Assembly (NCBI GenBank): GCA_964019425.1
Contig: OZ025780.1
Location: forward strand, 1-64,000
Origin: Flectonema sp. DT1601
Taxonomy: Eukaryota > Euglenozoa > Diplonemea > Diplonemida > Diplonemidae
Length of the DNA: 64,000 nucleotides
Reading direction: 5' to 3'
This document shows positions 1-10,869 of this stretch, piece by piece; position 1 is the first letter of the stretch, and the number at the start of each line of letters is the position of its first letter. The position numbers and the translations under genes are program-made. The notes below the pieces were generated by a model. It was not told where the DNA came from and searched no databases. It worked only from the letters and a program-made list of their open reading frames with translations.

Positions 1-3000
1 TGCGGGTTTGCGGGTTTGCGGGTTTGCGGGTTTGCGGGTTTGCGGGTTTGCGGGTTTGCGGGTTTGCGGGTTTGCGGGTTTGCGGGTTTGCGGGTTTGCG
101 GGTTTGCGGGTTTGCGGGTTTGCGGGTTTGCGGGTTTGCGGGTTTGCGGGTTTGCGGGTTTGCGGGTTTGCGGGTTTGCGGGTTTGCGGGTTTGCGGGTT
201 TGCGGGTTTGCGGGTTTGCGGGTTTGCGGGTTTGCGGGTTTGCGGGTTTGCGGGTTTGCGGGTTTGCGGGTTTGCGGGTTTGCGGGTTTGCGGGTTTGCG
301 GGTTTGCGGGTTTGCGGGTTTGCGGGTTTGCGGGTTTGCGGGTTTGCGGGTTTGCGGGTTTGCGGGTTTGCGGGTTTGCGGGTTTGCGGGTTTGCGGGTT
401 TGCGGGTTTGCGGGTTTGCGGGTTTGCGGGTTTGCGGGTTTGCGGGTTTGCGGGTTTGCGGGTTTGCGGGTTTGCGGGTTTGCGGGTTTGCGGGTTTGCG
501 GGTTTGCGGGTTTGCGGGTTTGCGGGTTTGCGGGTTTGCGGGTTTGCGGGTTTGCGGGTTTGCGGGTTTGCGGGTTTGCGGGTTTGCGGGTTTGCGGGTT
601 TGCGGGTTTGCGGGTTTGCGGGTTTGCGGGTTTGCGGGTTTGCGGGTTTGCGGGTTTGCGGGTTTGCGGGTTTGCGGGTTTGCGGGTTTGCGGGTTTGCG
701 GGTTTGCGGGTTTGCGGGTTTGCGGGTTTGCGGGTTTGCGGGTTTGCGGGTTTGCGGGTTTGCGGGTTTGCGGGTTTGCGGGTTTGCGGGTTTGCGGGTT
801 TGCGGGTTTGCGGGTTTGCGGGTTTGCGGGTTTGCGGGTTTGCGGGTTTGCGGGTTTGCGGGTTTGCGGGTTTGCGGGTTTGCGGGTTTGCGGGTTTGCG
901 GGTTTGCGGGTTTGCGGGTTTGCGGGTTTGCGGGTTTGCGGGTTTGCGGGTTTGCGGGTTTGCGGGTTTGCGGGTTTGCGGGTTTGCGGGTTTGCGGGTT
1001 TGCGGGTTTGCGGGTTTGCGGGTTTGCGGGTTTGCGGGTTTGCGGGTTTGCGGGTTTGCGGGTTTGCGGGTTTGCGGGTTTGCGGGTTTGCGGGTTTGCG
1101 GGTTTGCGGGTTTGCGGGTTTGCGGGTTTGCGGGTTTGCGGGTTTGCGGGTTTGCGGGTTTGCGGGTTTGCGGGTTTGCGGGTTTGCGGGTTTGCGGGTT
1201 TGCGGGTTTGCGGGTTTGCGGGTTTGCGGGTTTGCGGGTTTGCGGGTTTGCGGGTTTGCGGGTTTGCGGGTTTGCGGGTTTGCGGGTTTGCGGGTTTGCG
1301 GGTTTGCGGGTTTGCGGGTTTGCGGGTTTGCGGGTTTGCGGGTTTGCGGGTTTGCGGGTTTGCGGGTTTGCGGGTTTGCGGGTTTGCGGGTTTGCGGGTT
1401 TGCGGGTTTGCGGGTTTGCGGGTTTGCGGGTTTGCGGGTTTGCGGGTTTGCGGGTTTGCGGGTTTGCGGGTTTGCGGGTTTGCGGGTTTGCGGGTTTGCG
1501 GGTTTGCGGGTTTGCGGGTTTGCGGGTTTGCGGGTTTGCGGGTTTGCGGGTTTGCGGGTTTGCGGGTTTGCGGGTTTGCGGGTTTGCGGGTTTGCGGGTT
1601 TGCGGGTTTGCGGGTTTGCGGGTTTGCGGGTTTGCGGGTTTGCGGGTTTGCGGGTTTGCGGGTTTGCGGGTTTGCGGGTTTGCGGGTTTGCGGGTTTGCG
1701 GGTTTGCGGGTTTGCGGGTTTGCGGGTTTGCGGGTTTGCGGGTTTGCGGGTTTGCGGGTTTGCGGGTTTGCGGGTTTGCGGGTTTGCGGGTTTGCGGGTT
1801 TGCGGGTTTGCGGGTTTGCGGGTTTGCGGGTTTGCGGGTTTGCGGGTTTGCGGGTTTGCGGGTTTGCGGGTTTGCGGGTTTGCGGGTTTGCGGGTTTGCG
1901 GGTTTGCGGGTTTGCGGGTTTGCGGGTTTGCGGGTTTGCGGGTTTGCGGGTTTGCGGGTTTGCGGGTTTGCGGGTTTGCGGGTTTGCGGGTTTGCGGGTT
2001 TGCGGGTTTGCGGGTTTGCGGGTTTGCGGGTTTGCGGGTTTGCGGGTTTGCGGGTTTGCGGGTTTGCGGGTTTGCGGGTTTGCGGGTTTGCGGGTTTGCG
2101 GGTTTGCGGGTTTGCGGGTTTGCGGGTTTGCGGGTTTGCGGGTTTGCGGGTTTGCGGGTTTGCGGGTTTGCGGGTTTGCGGGTTTGCGGGTTTGCGGGTT
2201 TGCGGGTTTGCGGGTTTGCGGGTTTGCGGGTTTGCGGGTTTGCGGGTTTGCGGGTTTGCGGGTTTGCGGGTTTGCGGGTTTGCGGGTTTGCGGGTTTGCG
2301 GGTTTGCGGGTTTGCGGGTTTGCGGGTTTGCGGGTTTGCGGGTTTGCGGGTTTGCGGGTTTGCGGGTTTGCGGGTTTGCGGGTTTGCGGGTTTGCGGGTT
2401 TGCGGGTTTGCGGGTTTGCGGGTTTGCGGGTTTGCGGGTTTGCGGGTTTGCGGGTTTGCGGGTTTGCGGGTTTGCGGGTTTGCGGGTTTGCGGGTTTGCG
2501 GGTTTGCGGGTTTGCGGGTTTGCGGGTTTGCGGGTTTGCGGGTTTGCGGGTTTGCGGGTTTGCGGGTTTGCGGGTTTGCGGGTTTGCGGGTTTGCGGGTT
2601 TGCGGGTTTGCGGGTTTGCGGGTTTGCGGGTTTGCGGGTTTGCGGGTTTGCGGGTTTGCGGGTTTGCGGGTTTGCGGGTTTGCGGGTTTGCGGGTTTGCG
2701 GGTTTGCGGGTTTGCGGGTTTGCGGGTTTGCGGGTTTGCGGGTTTGCGGGTTTGCGGGTTTGCGGGTTTGCGGGTTTGCGGGTTTGCGGGTTTGCGGGTT
2801 TGCGGGTTTGCGGGTTTGCGGGTTTGCGGGTTTGCGGGTTTGCGGGTTTGCGGGTTTGCGGGTTTGCGGGTTTGCGGGTTTGCGGGTTTGCGGGTTTGCG
2901 GGTTTGCGGGTTTGCGGGTTTGCGGGTTTGCGGGTTTGCGGGTTTGCGGGTTTGCGGGTTTGCGGGTTTGCGGGTTTGCGGGTTTGCGGGTTTGCGGGTT

Positions 3001-6000
3001 TGCGGGTTTGCGGGTTTGCGGGTTTGCGGGTTTGCGGGTTTGCGGGTTTGCGGGTTTGCGGGTTTGCGGGTTTGCGGGTTTGCGGGTTTGCGGGTTTGCG
3101 GGTTTGCGGGTTTGCGGGTTTGCGGGTTTGCGGGTTTGCGGGTTTGCGGGTTTGCGGGTTTGCGGGTTTGCGGGTTTGCGGGTTTGCGGGTTTGCGGGTT
3201 TGCGGGTTTGCGGGTTTGCGGGTTTGCGGGTTTGCGGGTTTGCGGGTTTGCGGGTTTGCGGGTTTGCGGGTTTGCGGGTTTGCGGGTTTGCGGGTTTGCG
3301 GGTTTGCGGGTTTGCGGGTTTGCGGGTTTGCGGGTTTGCGGGTTTGCGGGTTTGCGGGTTTGCGGGTTTGCGGGTTTGCGGGTTTGCGGGTTTGCGGGTT
3401 TGCGGGTTTGCGGGTTTGCGGGTTTGCGGGTTTGCGGGTTTGCGGGTTTGCGGGTTTGCGGGTTTGCGGGTTTGCGGGTTTGCGGGTTTGCGGGTTTGCG
3501 GGTTTGCGGGTTTGCGGGTTTGCGGGTTTGCGGGTTTGCGGGTTTGCGGGTTTGCGGGTTTGCGGGTTTGCGGGTTTGCGGGTTTGCGGGTTTGCGGGTT
3601 TGCGGGTTTGCGGGTTTGCGGGTTTGCGGGTTTGCGGGTTTGCGGGTTTGCGGGTTTGCGGGTTTGCGGGTTTGCGGGTTTGCGGGTTTGCGGGTTTGCG
3701 GGTTTGCGGGTTTGCGGGTTTGCGGGTTTGCGGGTTTGCGGGTTTGCGGGTTTGCGGGTTTGCGGGTTTGCGGGTTTGCGGGTTTGCGGGTTTGCGGGTT
3801 TGCGGGTTTGCGGGTTTGCGGGTTTGCGGGTTTGCGGGTTTGCGGGTTTGCGGGTTTGCGGGTTTGCGGGTTTGCGGGTTTGCGGGTTTGCGGGTTTGCG
3901 GGTTTGCGGGTTTGCGGGTTTGCGGGTTTGCGGGTTTGCGGGTTTGCGGGTTTGCGGGTTTGCGGGTTTGCGGGTTTGCGGGTTTGCGGGTTTGCGGGTT
4001 TGCGGGTTTGCGGGTTTGCGGGTTTGCGGGTTTGCGGGTTTGCGGGTTTGCGGGTTTGCGGGTTTGCGGGTTTGCGGGTTTGCGGGTTTGCGGGTTTGCG
4101 GGTTTGCGGGTTTGCGGGTTTGCGGGTTTGCGGGTTTGCGGGTTTGCGGGTTTGCGGGTTTGCGGGTTTGCGGGTTTGCGGGTTTGCGGGTTTGCGGGTT
4201 TGCGGGTTTGCGGGTTTGCGGGTTTGCGGGTTTGCGGGTTTGCGGGTTTGCGGGTTTGCGGGTTTGCGGGTTTGCGGGTTTGCGGGTTTGCGGGTTTGCG
4301 GGTTTGCGGGTTTGCGGGTTTGCGGGTTTGCGGGTTTGCGGGTTTGCGGGTTTGCGGGTTTGCGGGTTTGCGGGTTTGCGGGTTTGCGGGTTTGCGGGTT
4401 TGCGGGTTTGCGGGTTTGCGGGTTTGCGGGTTTGCGGGTTTGCGGGTTTGCGGGTTTGCGGGTTTGCGGGTTTGCGGGTTTGCGGGTTTGCGGGTTTGCG
4501 GGTTTGCGGGTTTGCGGGTTTGCGGGTTTGCGGGTTTGCGGGTTTGCGGGTTTGCGGGTTTGCGGGTTTGCGGGTTTGCGGGTTTGCGGGTTTGCGGGTT
4601 TGCGGGTTTGCGGGTTTGCGGGTTTGCGGGTTTGCGGGTTTGCGGGTTTGCGGGTTTGCGGGTTTGCGGGTTTGCGGGTTTGCGGGTTTGCGGGTTTGCG
4701 GGTTTGCGGGTTTGCGGGTTTGCGGGTTTGCGGGTTTGCGGGTTTGCGGGTTTGCGGGTTTGCGGGTTTGCGGGTTTGCGGGTTTGCGGGTTTGCGGGTT
4801 TGCGGGTTTGCGGGTTTGCGGGTTTGCGGGTTTGCGGGTTTGCGGGTTTGCGGGTTTGCGGGTTTGCGGGTTTGCGGGTTTGCGGGTTTGCGGGTTTGCG
4901 GGTTTGCGGGTTTGCGGGTTTGCGGGTTTGCGGGTTTGCGGGTTTGCGGGTTTGCGGGTTTGCGGGTTTGCGGGTTTGCGGGTTTGCGGGTTTGCGGGTT
5001 TGCGGGTTTGCGGGTTTGCGGGTTTGCGGGTTTGCGGGTTTGCGGGTTTGCGGGTTTGCGGGTTTGCGGGTTTGCGGGTTTGCGGGTTTGCGGGTTTGCG
5101 GGTTTGCGGGTTTGCGGGTTTGCGGGTTTGCGGGTTTGCGGGTTTGCGGGTTTGCGGGTTTGCGGGTTTGCGGGTTTGCGGGTTTGCGGGTTTGCGGGTT
5201 TGCGGGTTTGCGGGTTTGCGGGTTTGCGGGTTTGCGGGTTTGCGGGTTTGCGGGTTTGCGGGTTTGCGGGTTTGCGGGTTTGCGGGTTTGCGGGTTTGCG
5301 GGTTTGCGGGTTTGCGGGTTTGCGGGTTTGCGGGTTTGCGGGTTTGCGGGTTTGCGGGTTTGCGGGTTTGCGGGTTTGCGGGTTTGCGGGTTTGCGGGTT
5401 TGCGGGTTTGCGGGTTTGCGGGTTTGCGGGTTTGCGGGTTTGCGGGTTTGCGGGTTTGCGGGTTTGCGGGTTTGCGGGTTTGCGGGTTTGCGGGTTTGCG
5501 GGTTTGCGGGTTTGCGGGTTTGCGGGTTTGCGGGTTTGCGGGTTTGCGGGTTTGCGGGTTTGCGGGTTTGCGGGTTTGCGGGTTTGCGGGTTTGCGGGTT
5601 TGCGGGTTTGCGGGTTTGCGGGTTTGCGGGTTTGCGGGTTTGCGGGTTTGCGGGTTTGCGGGTTTGCGGGTTTGCGGGTTTGCGGGTTTGCGGGTTTGCG
5701 GGTTTGCGGGTTTGCGGGTTTGCGGGTTTGCGGGTTTGCGGGTTTGCGGGTTTGCGGGTTTGCGGGTTTGCGGGTTTGCGGGTTTGCGGGTTTGCGGGTT
5801 TGCGGGTTTGCGGGTTTGCGGGTTTGCGGGTTTGCGGGTTTGCGGGTTTGCGGGTTTGCGGGTTTGCGGGTTTGCGGGTTTGCGGGTTTGCGGGTTTGCG
5901 GGTTTGCGGGTTTGCGGGTTTGCGGGTTTGCGGGTTTGCGGGTTTGCGGGTTTGCGGGTTTGCGGGTTTGCGGGTTTGCGGGTTTGCGGGTTTGCGGGTT

Positions 6001-6607
6001 TGCGGGTTTGCGGGTTTGCGGGTTTGCGGGTTTGCGGGTTTGCGGGTTTGCGGGTTTGCGGGTTTGCGGGTTTGCGGGTTTGCGGGTTTGCGGGTTTGCG
6101 GGTTTGCGGGTTTGCGGGTTTGCGGGTTTGCGGGTTTGCGGGTTTGCGGGTTTGCGGGTTTGCGGGTTTGCGGGTTTGCGGGTTTGCGGGTTTGCGGGTT
6201 TGCGGGTTTGCGGGTTTGCGGGTTTGCGGGTTTGCGGGTTTGCGGGTTTGCGGGTTTGCGGGTTTGCGGGTTTGCGGGTTTGCGGGTTTGCGGGTTTGCG
6301 GGTTTGCGGGTTTGCGGGTTTGCGGGTTTGCGGGTTTGCGGGTTTGCGGGTTTGCGGGTTTGCGGGTTTGCGGGTTTGCGGGTTTGCGGGTTTGCCGGTT
6401 TGCGGGTTTGCGGGTTTGCGGGTTTGCGGGTTTGCGGGTTTGCGGGTTTGCGGGTTTGCGGGGTTTGCGGGTTTGCGGGTTTGCGGGTTTGCGGGTTTGC
6501 GGGTTTGCGGGTTTGCGGGTTTGCGGGTTTGCGGGTTTGCGGGTTTGCGGGTTTGCGGGTTTGCGGGTTTGCGGGTTTGCGGGTTTGCGGGTTTGCGGGT
6601 TTGCGGG
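1..6607 (+). repeat. TTTGCGGG octamer satellite array
   Basis: About 826 head-to-tail copies of the 8-bp unit TTTGCGGG, continuing from beyond the window start. I see only two deviations, a G-to-C change at 6396 and one extra G at about 6461, both in the last 215 bases. Three G per unit with 5-base spacers is a regular G-quadruplex pattern. All three plus frames stay open only because the 8-mer has no stop in any phase; the endless reading frames are not genes. The G-rich strand runs into the window, so this is not a chromosome end pointing left. Telomere-like or subtelomeric function is an inference. Confidence 0.98.
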
Positions 6608-6893
6608 GAATCACTTTTTTAGGATCAGCCATAGTTCTGGTATGGAACTTTTGGGAGTAGAAAGTAAGATGAAGCAAGTTATAAAGATATAACCTTGCAA
6701 AACTGGAATGTATACATGTACTAAAAGGAAAAGACTTGATAACTCATTCTTTCAATTTTATCTGCAGATGCTTTCTTTATTCTTCCCCATTAAGACAAAG
6801 AATAAATAACTAAGAATGGAATATTGATGAGATACTACTACTTACGAAGGGGTGAAGGTGTGACCAAGTAATGGCGGTCGGCCATGGCCCGGC
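6608..6893 (-). repeat. Split direct repeat B2 (3' terminal)
   Basis: Second copy of the 286-bp B repeat. It matches 7202-7487 with one visible difference. Its outer end joins the octamer array as GGG|GAATCAC on the plus strand. Confidence 0.93.
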
Positions 6894-6915
6894 CGGGGGT
6901 TTAGGGAGGGTGGGA
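6894..6915. other. Spacer between A2 and B2
   Basis: Twenty-two G-rich bases that belong to neither repeat copy. They include GGGTTTAGGG, which resembles a telomeric hexamer but may be chance. Confidence 0.6.
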
Positions 6916-7201
6916 ATTTTAAATTATTAAATTAATTTAAAGATGCAAGAATGCCTGGAAAGGCAGATAGGCATAAACGAATCAATCGTAATGCACTATA
7001 AAAAAGATGGAAGAAACAAGTGGTCGTATTATACTATAGGCTCGACGAATCAATCATGTTGCACTATAATAAAACAAATGGTAAGACTGCTCACATTAAG
7101 AACTGATAAGACAATGGATTGCTACATAGAAATTTGTATCATAAGAATAAAGTGGTGAACTACAGCGCTGATCCTGAGAGATTCCCATATTGGTGTTAGG
7201 G
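6916..7201 (-). repeat. Split direct repeat A2 (internal)
   Basis: Internal copy of the 286-bp A repeat. It matches 11543-11828 with one visible difference. It joins B1 through GTTAGGGGAATC at 7195-7206, which is the sequence expected of a circularised intermediate. Confidence 0.93.
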
Positions 7202-7487
7202 GAATCACTTTTTTAGGATCAGCCATAGTTCTGGTATGGAACTTTTGGGAGTAGAAAGTAAGATGAAGCAAGTTATAAAGATATAACCTTGCAAAACTGG
7301 AATGTATACATGAACTAAAAGGAAAAGACTTGATAACTCATTCTTTCAATTTTATCTGCAGATGCTTTCTTTATTCTTCCCCATTAAGACAAAGAATAAA
7401 TAACTAAGAATGGAATATTGATGAGATACTACTACTTACGAAGGGGTGAAGGTGTGACCAAGTAATGGCGGTCGGCCATGGCCCGGC
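7202..7487 (-). repeat. Split direct repeat B1 (internal)
   Basis: Internal copy of the B repeat. The reverse transcriptase reading frame ends inside it at 7432, so the last 18 or so codons lie in repeat DNA. Confidence 0.93.
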
Positions 7488-10233
7488 TACCACCACCCCC
7501 ACGCAAGTCAAAGAAACGCCCCAACGCAAGTGCTGCCTCGGAACGTTGTTGTTTGATATTAGCGCCGTCAGGACAAATGCGAGACGGAAAATCTGCTGGA
7601 TTGCATTTTGTAGAAACCCAGTTGAGCCTATAAGTGCATTGTAGTCTATTAAGATGATTCATAATGTAATTTACTTGTCTGTTGAGTGCCATGGAACGGA
7701 CTGACATGCCCTTCTTTGTTGAGTATAAGACGGTTGTATTATCCACGTAAATATCCAAATGTGATGCTTTCGAGATCGATCGAAGCGTAGAAGTAAGAGC
7801 AGTGGCCTCAAGGACGTTGATATGCTCACTACTTTCCTTCTCAGTCCATCGTGCCCCCAGGATGTCCATCTCATAATTATGATCAAAGATCACAGCTCCC
7901 CAGCCCTTCATGGAAGCGTCGACGAAGATCATCCTAGAATCATCATCATCATCATCTCTCTTCGTTTCCCCTACATGTACGTTCCGTGTTGTTAGTACCT
8001 CCTTAGACCAGTTTGAAATTTCCTTCCTAACTGAGCTGGGGATGGGCACCACGTGTTCAGTCTGAACGACCCCACGGTTTAATGAATTCGTGACCCTGCG
8101 AAAAAACTTTAGCGCAAACCAGTATTTACCAGGATGTATGTGAGTAATTGCCGAAGCATGTAGGAGGCGACCAGCTAAGCTTTCGATCTTCTCCGCGGTG
8201 ATGTTATCGAGGCAAGTATTAAGTATCCTCTTGCGTAGCTTTTCGGCGACGGCAACAGTACACCTAGTATGGTCAAACCTTACACCAAGAAAGTCGTATT
8301 CTTTAGCGAGTTCCTGAGTTTCTTCTTGCTTCCAAGTCACGTTACAACGTCTCGCCACCTCATTTATTCTTGTTGTTGCCTCATTTACACACCCGAATGA
8401 GCCAGTTATCCTGATATTGTCAATCCAAATATCGGTAACTACCCCCCGATATGTGAAAGCAGGCTTGGCAAATGTAGGATCGCCTGCAACAGTTGCTGTT
8501 AGAGAATGCATAATCTCAGGTGCCGCCATATGTCCCATCGGCAACCTGGTTAGCTCAAACCACTCCCCTCGCTCATCCTGGAATCTGAAATATTTCCTAG
8601 AGCGCTCAGGTATGGAAACCTGGTAAAACCCCGTCTTCAAGTCCCATTGGGATGATGTCTCCCTCGTCACTTGAGAGAGGTACTGAGCAATGTGCTCCAA
8701 GGGAACCTTCGGCTTGTACCCGAGTTCGTGCATCATCAAGTTGGCCTCCTTCGTCCACAAGATGAATCGCTGCCGTGTTCCAGTTATCCGTTCTTCAAGT
8801 ATTGTAAAGGGTATTGATTCCAATATCCCGGGGCTGCTTGTTTGGGTTGCAACCCCTGCCTCTACTAGCCGGCGTGCATGCTGAGACTGCAGACAAGACT
8901 CCCTGTGACTCTTTTTATACTGATGGCTTTGGTGAGTACCTTGCCGACACGGGTTGAACGTAAGGTCCCATACCTCTTCAAACCTCCTGCGTGTCCCATC
9001 GGTCATCATCCGTTTTACCTCTTGAACGTCAATGGTCCCCACTTCCTTTACGTGTAGAGGCGTCGCCCTCTCTTCCTCGGTTGAAGGGAGGCGAGTGGTC
9101 TTCGACTTCCGAGTGAAGTTCTGCATAAGTCTCCGCGCAGTTCTTGGAATTACAAATGTTGGGTTATGCGGCTTGTGTTCAGGGAGAGAGCCAGCGACCT
9201 GTCCGACCCTGCATATCTTAACGTCGTTTCTGATATCTGCTGGTTTGCCGTTTCGTGTTTGGCTAGTCGACTTATGAGCATCAGCGGAATAACTAATCCT
9301 GTCTGTTTCTTCTCGAAAATGAACTTTATTGCACCGCGTTTTATGCTGTGAGCACTGTAATTTTCCATGCGAGAATCCTTCTTCCAAAGTCCTGTGAGCT
9401 TTGCAGTGTCGACTTTTGTTAAACGATCGAAGAATCCCAACCTCATGATGGCTCTGTATATCTCCTCCGTCCATCTTCCGGTGATTACCGCGAACCTTGA
9501 AGCCGTGTACGGATTCTCCCTCTTTCCCTTCGGAATCTGGTTCCAGTCCACAATTACTGTTAAAGGGTCGCATTGAATGAAGCTGCCCGAGGACAGCGCC
9601 GCGACCTCCCCCCAGCGAGACATTGTTTTCCAGGCAATCATTGCGGCGGTTGAAGCCCCTAGCTCCTGTGTTTGACACCATTCTTCCAGGATTCCCCTTG
9701 GGATCGGAGTTGCTTGTGACTCGGGCACCGTAGCACCGTCTGCCCTTAGGGCCACCTGAAGGCTCCTGAGGGGTTGGTTTTCCATCCCGAGGTGTTTCAT
9801 AATACCCGACAATGCCTTTGCGTAGTTTAGTAAACTTTGTGACTTCGCCCCTGTAGCGGTTACGAATAAGACCGCAGAATTTGCATCCATGGGTAGGCTC
9901 CTGTCGGTGACCCACTTCACATACCTCGACCATAATCGTTTTCTCTGGTCGATGGTAGACACCGCCCACATCTTTCTTACGATGGCGCGTACCCGCTTCT
10001 CTGCTGCCTTTATGGTGACTTCGTCTTCTGATTGAGTCCTTCTTGTTGGTCTGCGTTGCAAGATCTGTAAAGTTGCTTGCTCCATTATTCCTTTTCCTTT
10101 GACCAACTCGTCTTGCCGCATTTTGGCGATCATGCTCCCGGTTTTTTTGCTTAATAAAGTTATACTTGGCCGGGTCCAAGTAAACTTCCTTTCCCGTACT
10201 GCGATTCAATTTTTCCGCACCTGCTGGGGCCAA
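7432..10233 (-). CDS. Reverse transcriptase-RNase H of element 1
   Basis: A 933-codon open frame that copies the element's RNA into DNA. Roughly residues 1-360 overlap the tyrosine recombinase gene in another frame and have no recognisable domain. Reverse transcriptase follows: WDLKTGFYQ with the first catalytic Asp near residue 530, RLPMGHMAAPE near 565, and WIDNIR at the second catalytic box near 604. RNase H follows with FVDASMKGWG near 769, NVLEAT near 805, YVDNTT near 830 and NPADFPSR near 878. The frame opens without an ATG and overlaps the preceding open frame by 28 bases, so translation probably depends on internal starts or ribosomal shifting, as in other DIRS-type elements with overlapping frames. 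Domain calls are firm; the true start is unknown. Confidence 0.88.
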   Translation of the reverse strand: MAPAGAEKLNRSTGKEVYLDPAKYNFIKQKNREHDRQNAARRVGQRKRNNGASNFTDLATQTNKKDSIRRRSHHKGSREAGTRHRKKDVGGVYHRPEKTIMVEVCEVGHRQEPTHGCKFCGLIRNRYRGEVTKFTKLRKGIVGYYETPRDGKPTPQEPSGGPKGRRCYGARVTSNSDPKGNPGRMVSNTGARGFNRRNDCLENNVSLGGGRGAVLGQLHSMRPFNSNCGLEPDSEGKEGESVHGFKVRGNHRKMDGGDIQSHHEVGILRSFNKSRHCKAHRTLEEGFSHGKLQCSQHKTRCNKVHFREETDRISYSADAHKSTSQTRNGKPADIRNDVKICRVGQVAGSLPEHKPHNPTFVIPRTARRLMQNFTRKSKTTRLPSTEEERATPLHVKEVGTIDVQEVKRMMTDGTRRRFEEVWDLTFNPCRQGTHQSHQYKKSHRESCLQSQHARRLVEAGVATQTSSPGILESIPFTILEERITGTRQRFILWTKEANLMMHELGYKPKVPLEHIAQYLSQVTRETSSQWDLKTGFYQVSIPERSRKYFRFQDERGEWFELTRLPMGHMAAPEIMHSLTATVAGDPTFAKPAFTYRGVVTDIWIDNIRITGSFGCVNEATTRINEVARRCNVTWKQEETQELAKEYDFLGVRFDHTRCTVAVAEKLRKRILNTCLDNITAEKIESLAGRLLHASAITHIHPGKYWFALKFFRRVTNSLNRGVVQTEHVVPIPSSVRKEISNWSKEVLTTRNVHVGETKRDDDDDDSRMIFVDASMKGWGAVIFDHNYEMDILGARWTEKESSEHINVLEATALTSTLRSISKASHLDIYVDNTTVLYSTKKGMSVRSMALNRQVNYIMNHLNRLQCTYRLNWVSTKCNPADFPSRICPDGANIKQQRSEAALALGRFFDLRGGGGSRAMADRHYLVTPSPLRK
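9150..10133 (-). CDS. Tyrosine recombinase of element 1
   Basis: A 327-residue integrase-type recombinase that would insert the circular DNA copy. The family's catalytic set is visible: Arg173 in MSRWGEV, His262 and Arg266 in HSIKRGA, His293 in RLAKH, and the nucleophile Tyr307 in TLRYAG. The N-terminal part (about 40-150) looks like the core-binding domain, with LNYAKALSGIMKHLG. It begins with ATG at 10133 and lies wholly within the reverse transcriptase frame in a different phase. This nested arrangement is the hallmark of DIRS-type elements and rules out an ordinary DDE-integrase LTR element. Confidence 0.92.
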   Translation of the reverse strand: MIAKMRQDELVKGKGIMEQATLQILQRRPTRRTQSEDEVTIKAAEKRVRAIVRKMWAVSTIDQRKRLWSRYVKWVTDRSLPMDANSAVLFVTATGAKSQSLLNYAKALSGIMKHLGMENQPLRSLQVALRADGATVPESQATPIPRGILEEWCQTQELGASTAAMIAWKTMSRWGEVAALSSGSFIQCDPLTVIVDWNQIPKGKRENPYTASRFAVITGRWTEEIYRAIMRLGFFDRLTKVDTAKLTGLWKKDSRMENYSAHSIKRGAIKFIFEKKQTGLVIPLMLISRLAKHETANQQISETTLRYAGSDRSLALSLNTSRITQHL

Positions 10234-10868
10234 CGGCCTGGACCTAAAAAAGCCTTCGTTGGCTTTGGTTTCGGGGTCCAGGTGTTCTTATTTTTCTTCG
10301 AAGCTTTTTGAATTGACCTGTCGATGTAGTCGTGTTGATTGGCTTCCATTTCCGTCAATACATCGCTGAGCCTGGCCCCCCGTACAACATATCCTTGTTG
10401 TACACGAAGCAGCGATAGACTCCTATTTCCCAAGCTAACCATTTCAGGCATCCCCTCCCAGGAGTTTACCTGTTCTGCCACCCTAATCCAGTCTACAAGC
10501 ATTTCGAAATATGCGAGTAGTACTCGGTCACCTGGTTTGACGGTGGTACAACCGTTGGTGTATTTAAAACGCAAGTCTCTAATGAGACCGGTCGCGTCCT
10601 CCTCAATGGCATCTTTCCATTGTAAGACATCCTTCGAGTCCTCGATTCTCTTAGTTGTAAAGAAAACCTTCGTTTGTGTTGGGGACGTCTGTAATGTGGG
10701 AGCATCCTCCGGAACATTTCTGTTTGCAATTGCCGTCAGCCTGTCCACTCGTTCGTCCGAAGCGGCAGATTGTTCGAGCCCCGTCACCGATTGAGAGGTA
10801 GACCTCTTCGCGGCATCCTCCAAACTCTTCAAGATCCTGTCGATCTTTTTATCCTGGGCTACAGCCAT
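10206..10868 (-). CDS. Second gag-like ORF of element 1
   Basis: A 220-residue protein starting with ATG one base after the stop of the upstream gag-like frame. The N-terminus is charged and helical; the C-terminus is basic and Lys/Pro-rich (KPKPTKAFLGPGR), fit for nucleic acid binding. The middle, with motifs such as VLLAYFEMLVDWIRVAEQV, resembles in pattern the C-terminal half of the element 3 gag (FGMERVTGWTQVPHLVKLGDDLLRQL), suggesting a shared structural domain. I recognise no named family; the gag role is inferred from position and composition. Confidence 0.6.
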   Translation of the reverse strand: MAVAQDKKIDRILKSLEDAAKRSTSQSVTGLEQSAASDERVDRLTAIANRNVPEDAPTLQTSPTQTKVFFTTKRIEDSKDVLQWKDAIEEDATGLIRDLRFKYTNGCTTVKPGDRVLLAYFEMLVDWIRVAEQVNSWEGMPEMVSLGNRSLSLLRVQQGYVVRGARLSDVLTEMEANQHDYIDRSIQKASKKNKNTWTPKPKPTKAFLGPGRWPQQVRKN

Positions 10869-10869
10869 T

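Noticed and set aside
1-6607. A CRISPR array
   Set aside because: There are no spacers; the unit is a pure 8-mer tandem repeat in a eukaryote.
1-6607. Chromosome end at the left of the window
   Set aside because: The G-rich strand points into the window, opposite to a left-hand telomere, and the array is followed by interstitial copies.
8-6692. Three giant open frames of about 2,200 codons with RVCGFAGL repeats
   Set aside because: A stop-free 8-mer repeat is open in every plus frame by arithmetic; there is no codon signal or gene context.
7432-10233. Ordinary Gypsy or Copia LTR retrotransposon
   Set aside because: There is no DDE integrase or protease; instead a nested tyrosine recombinase and split direct repeats.
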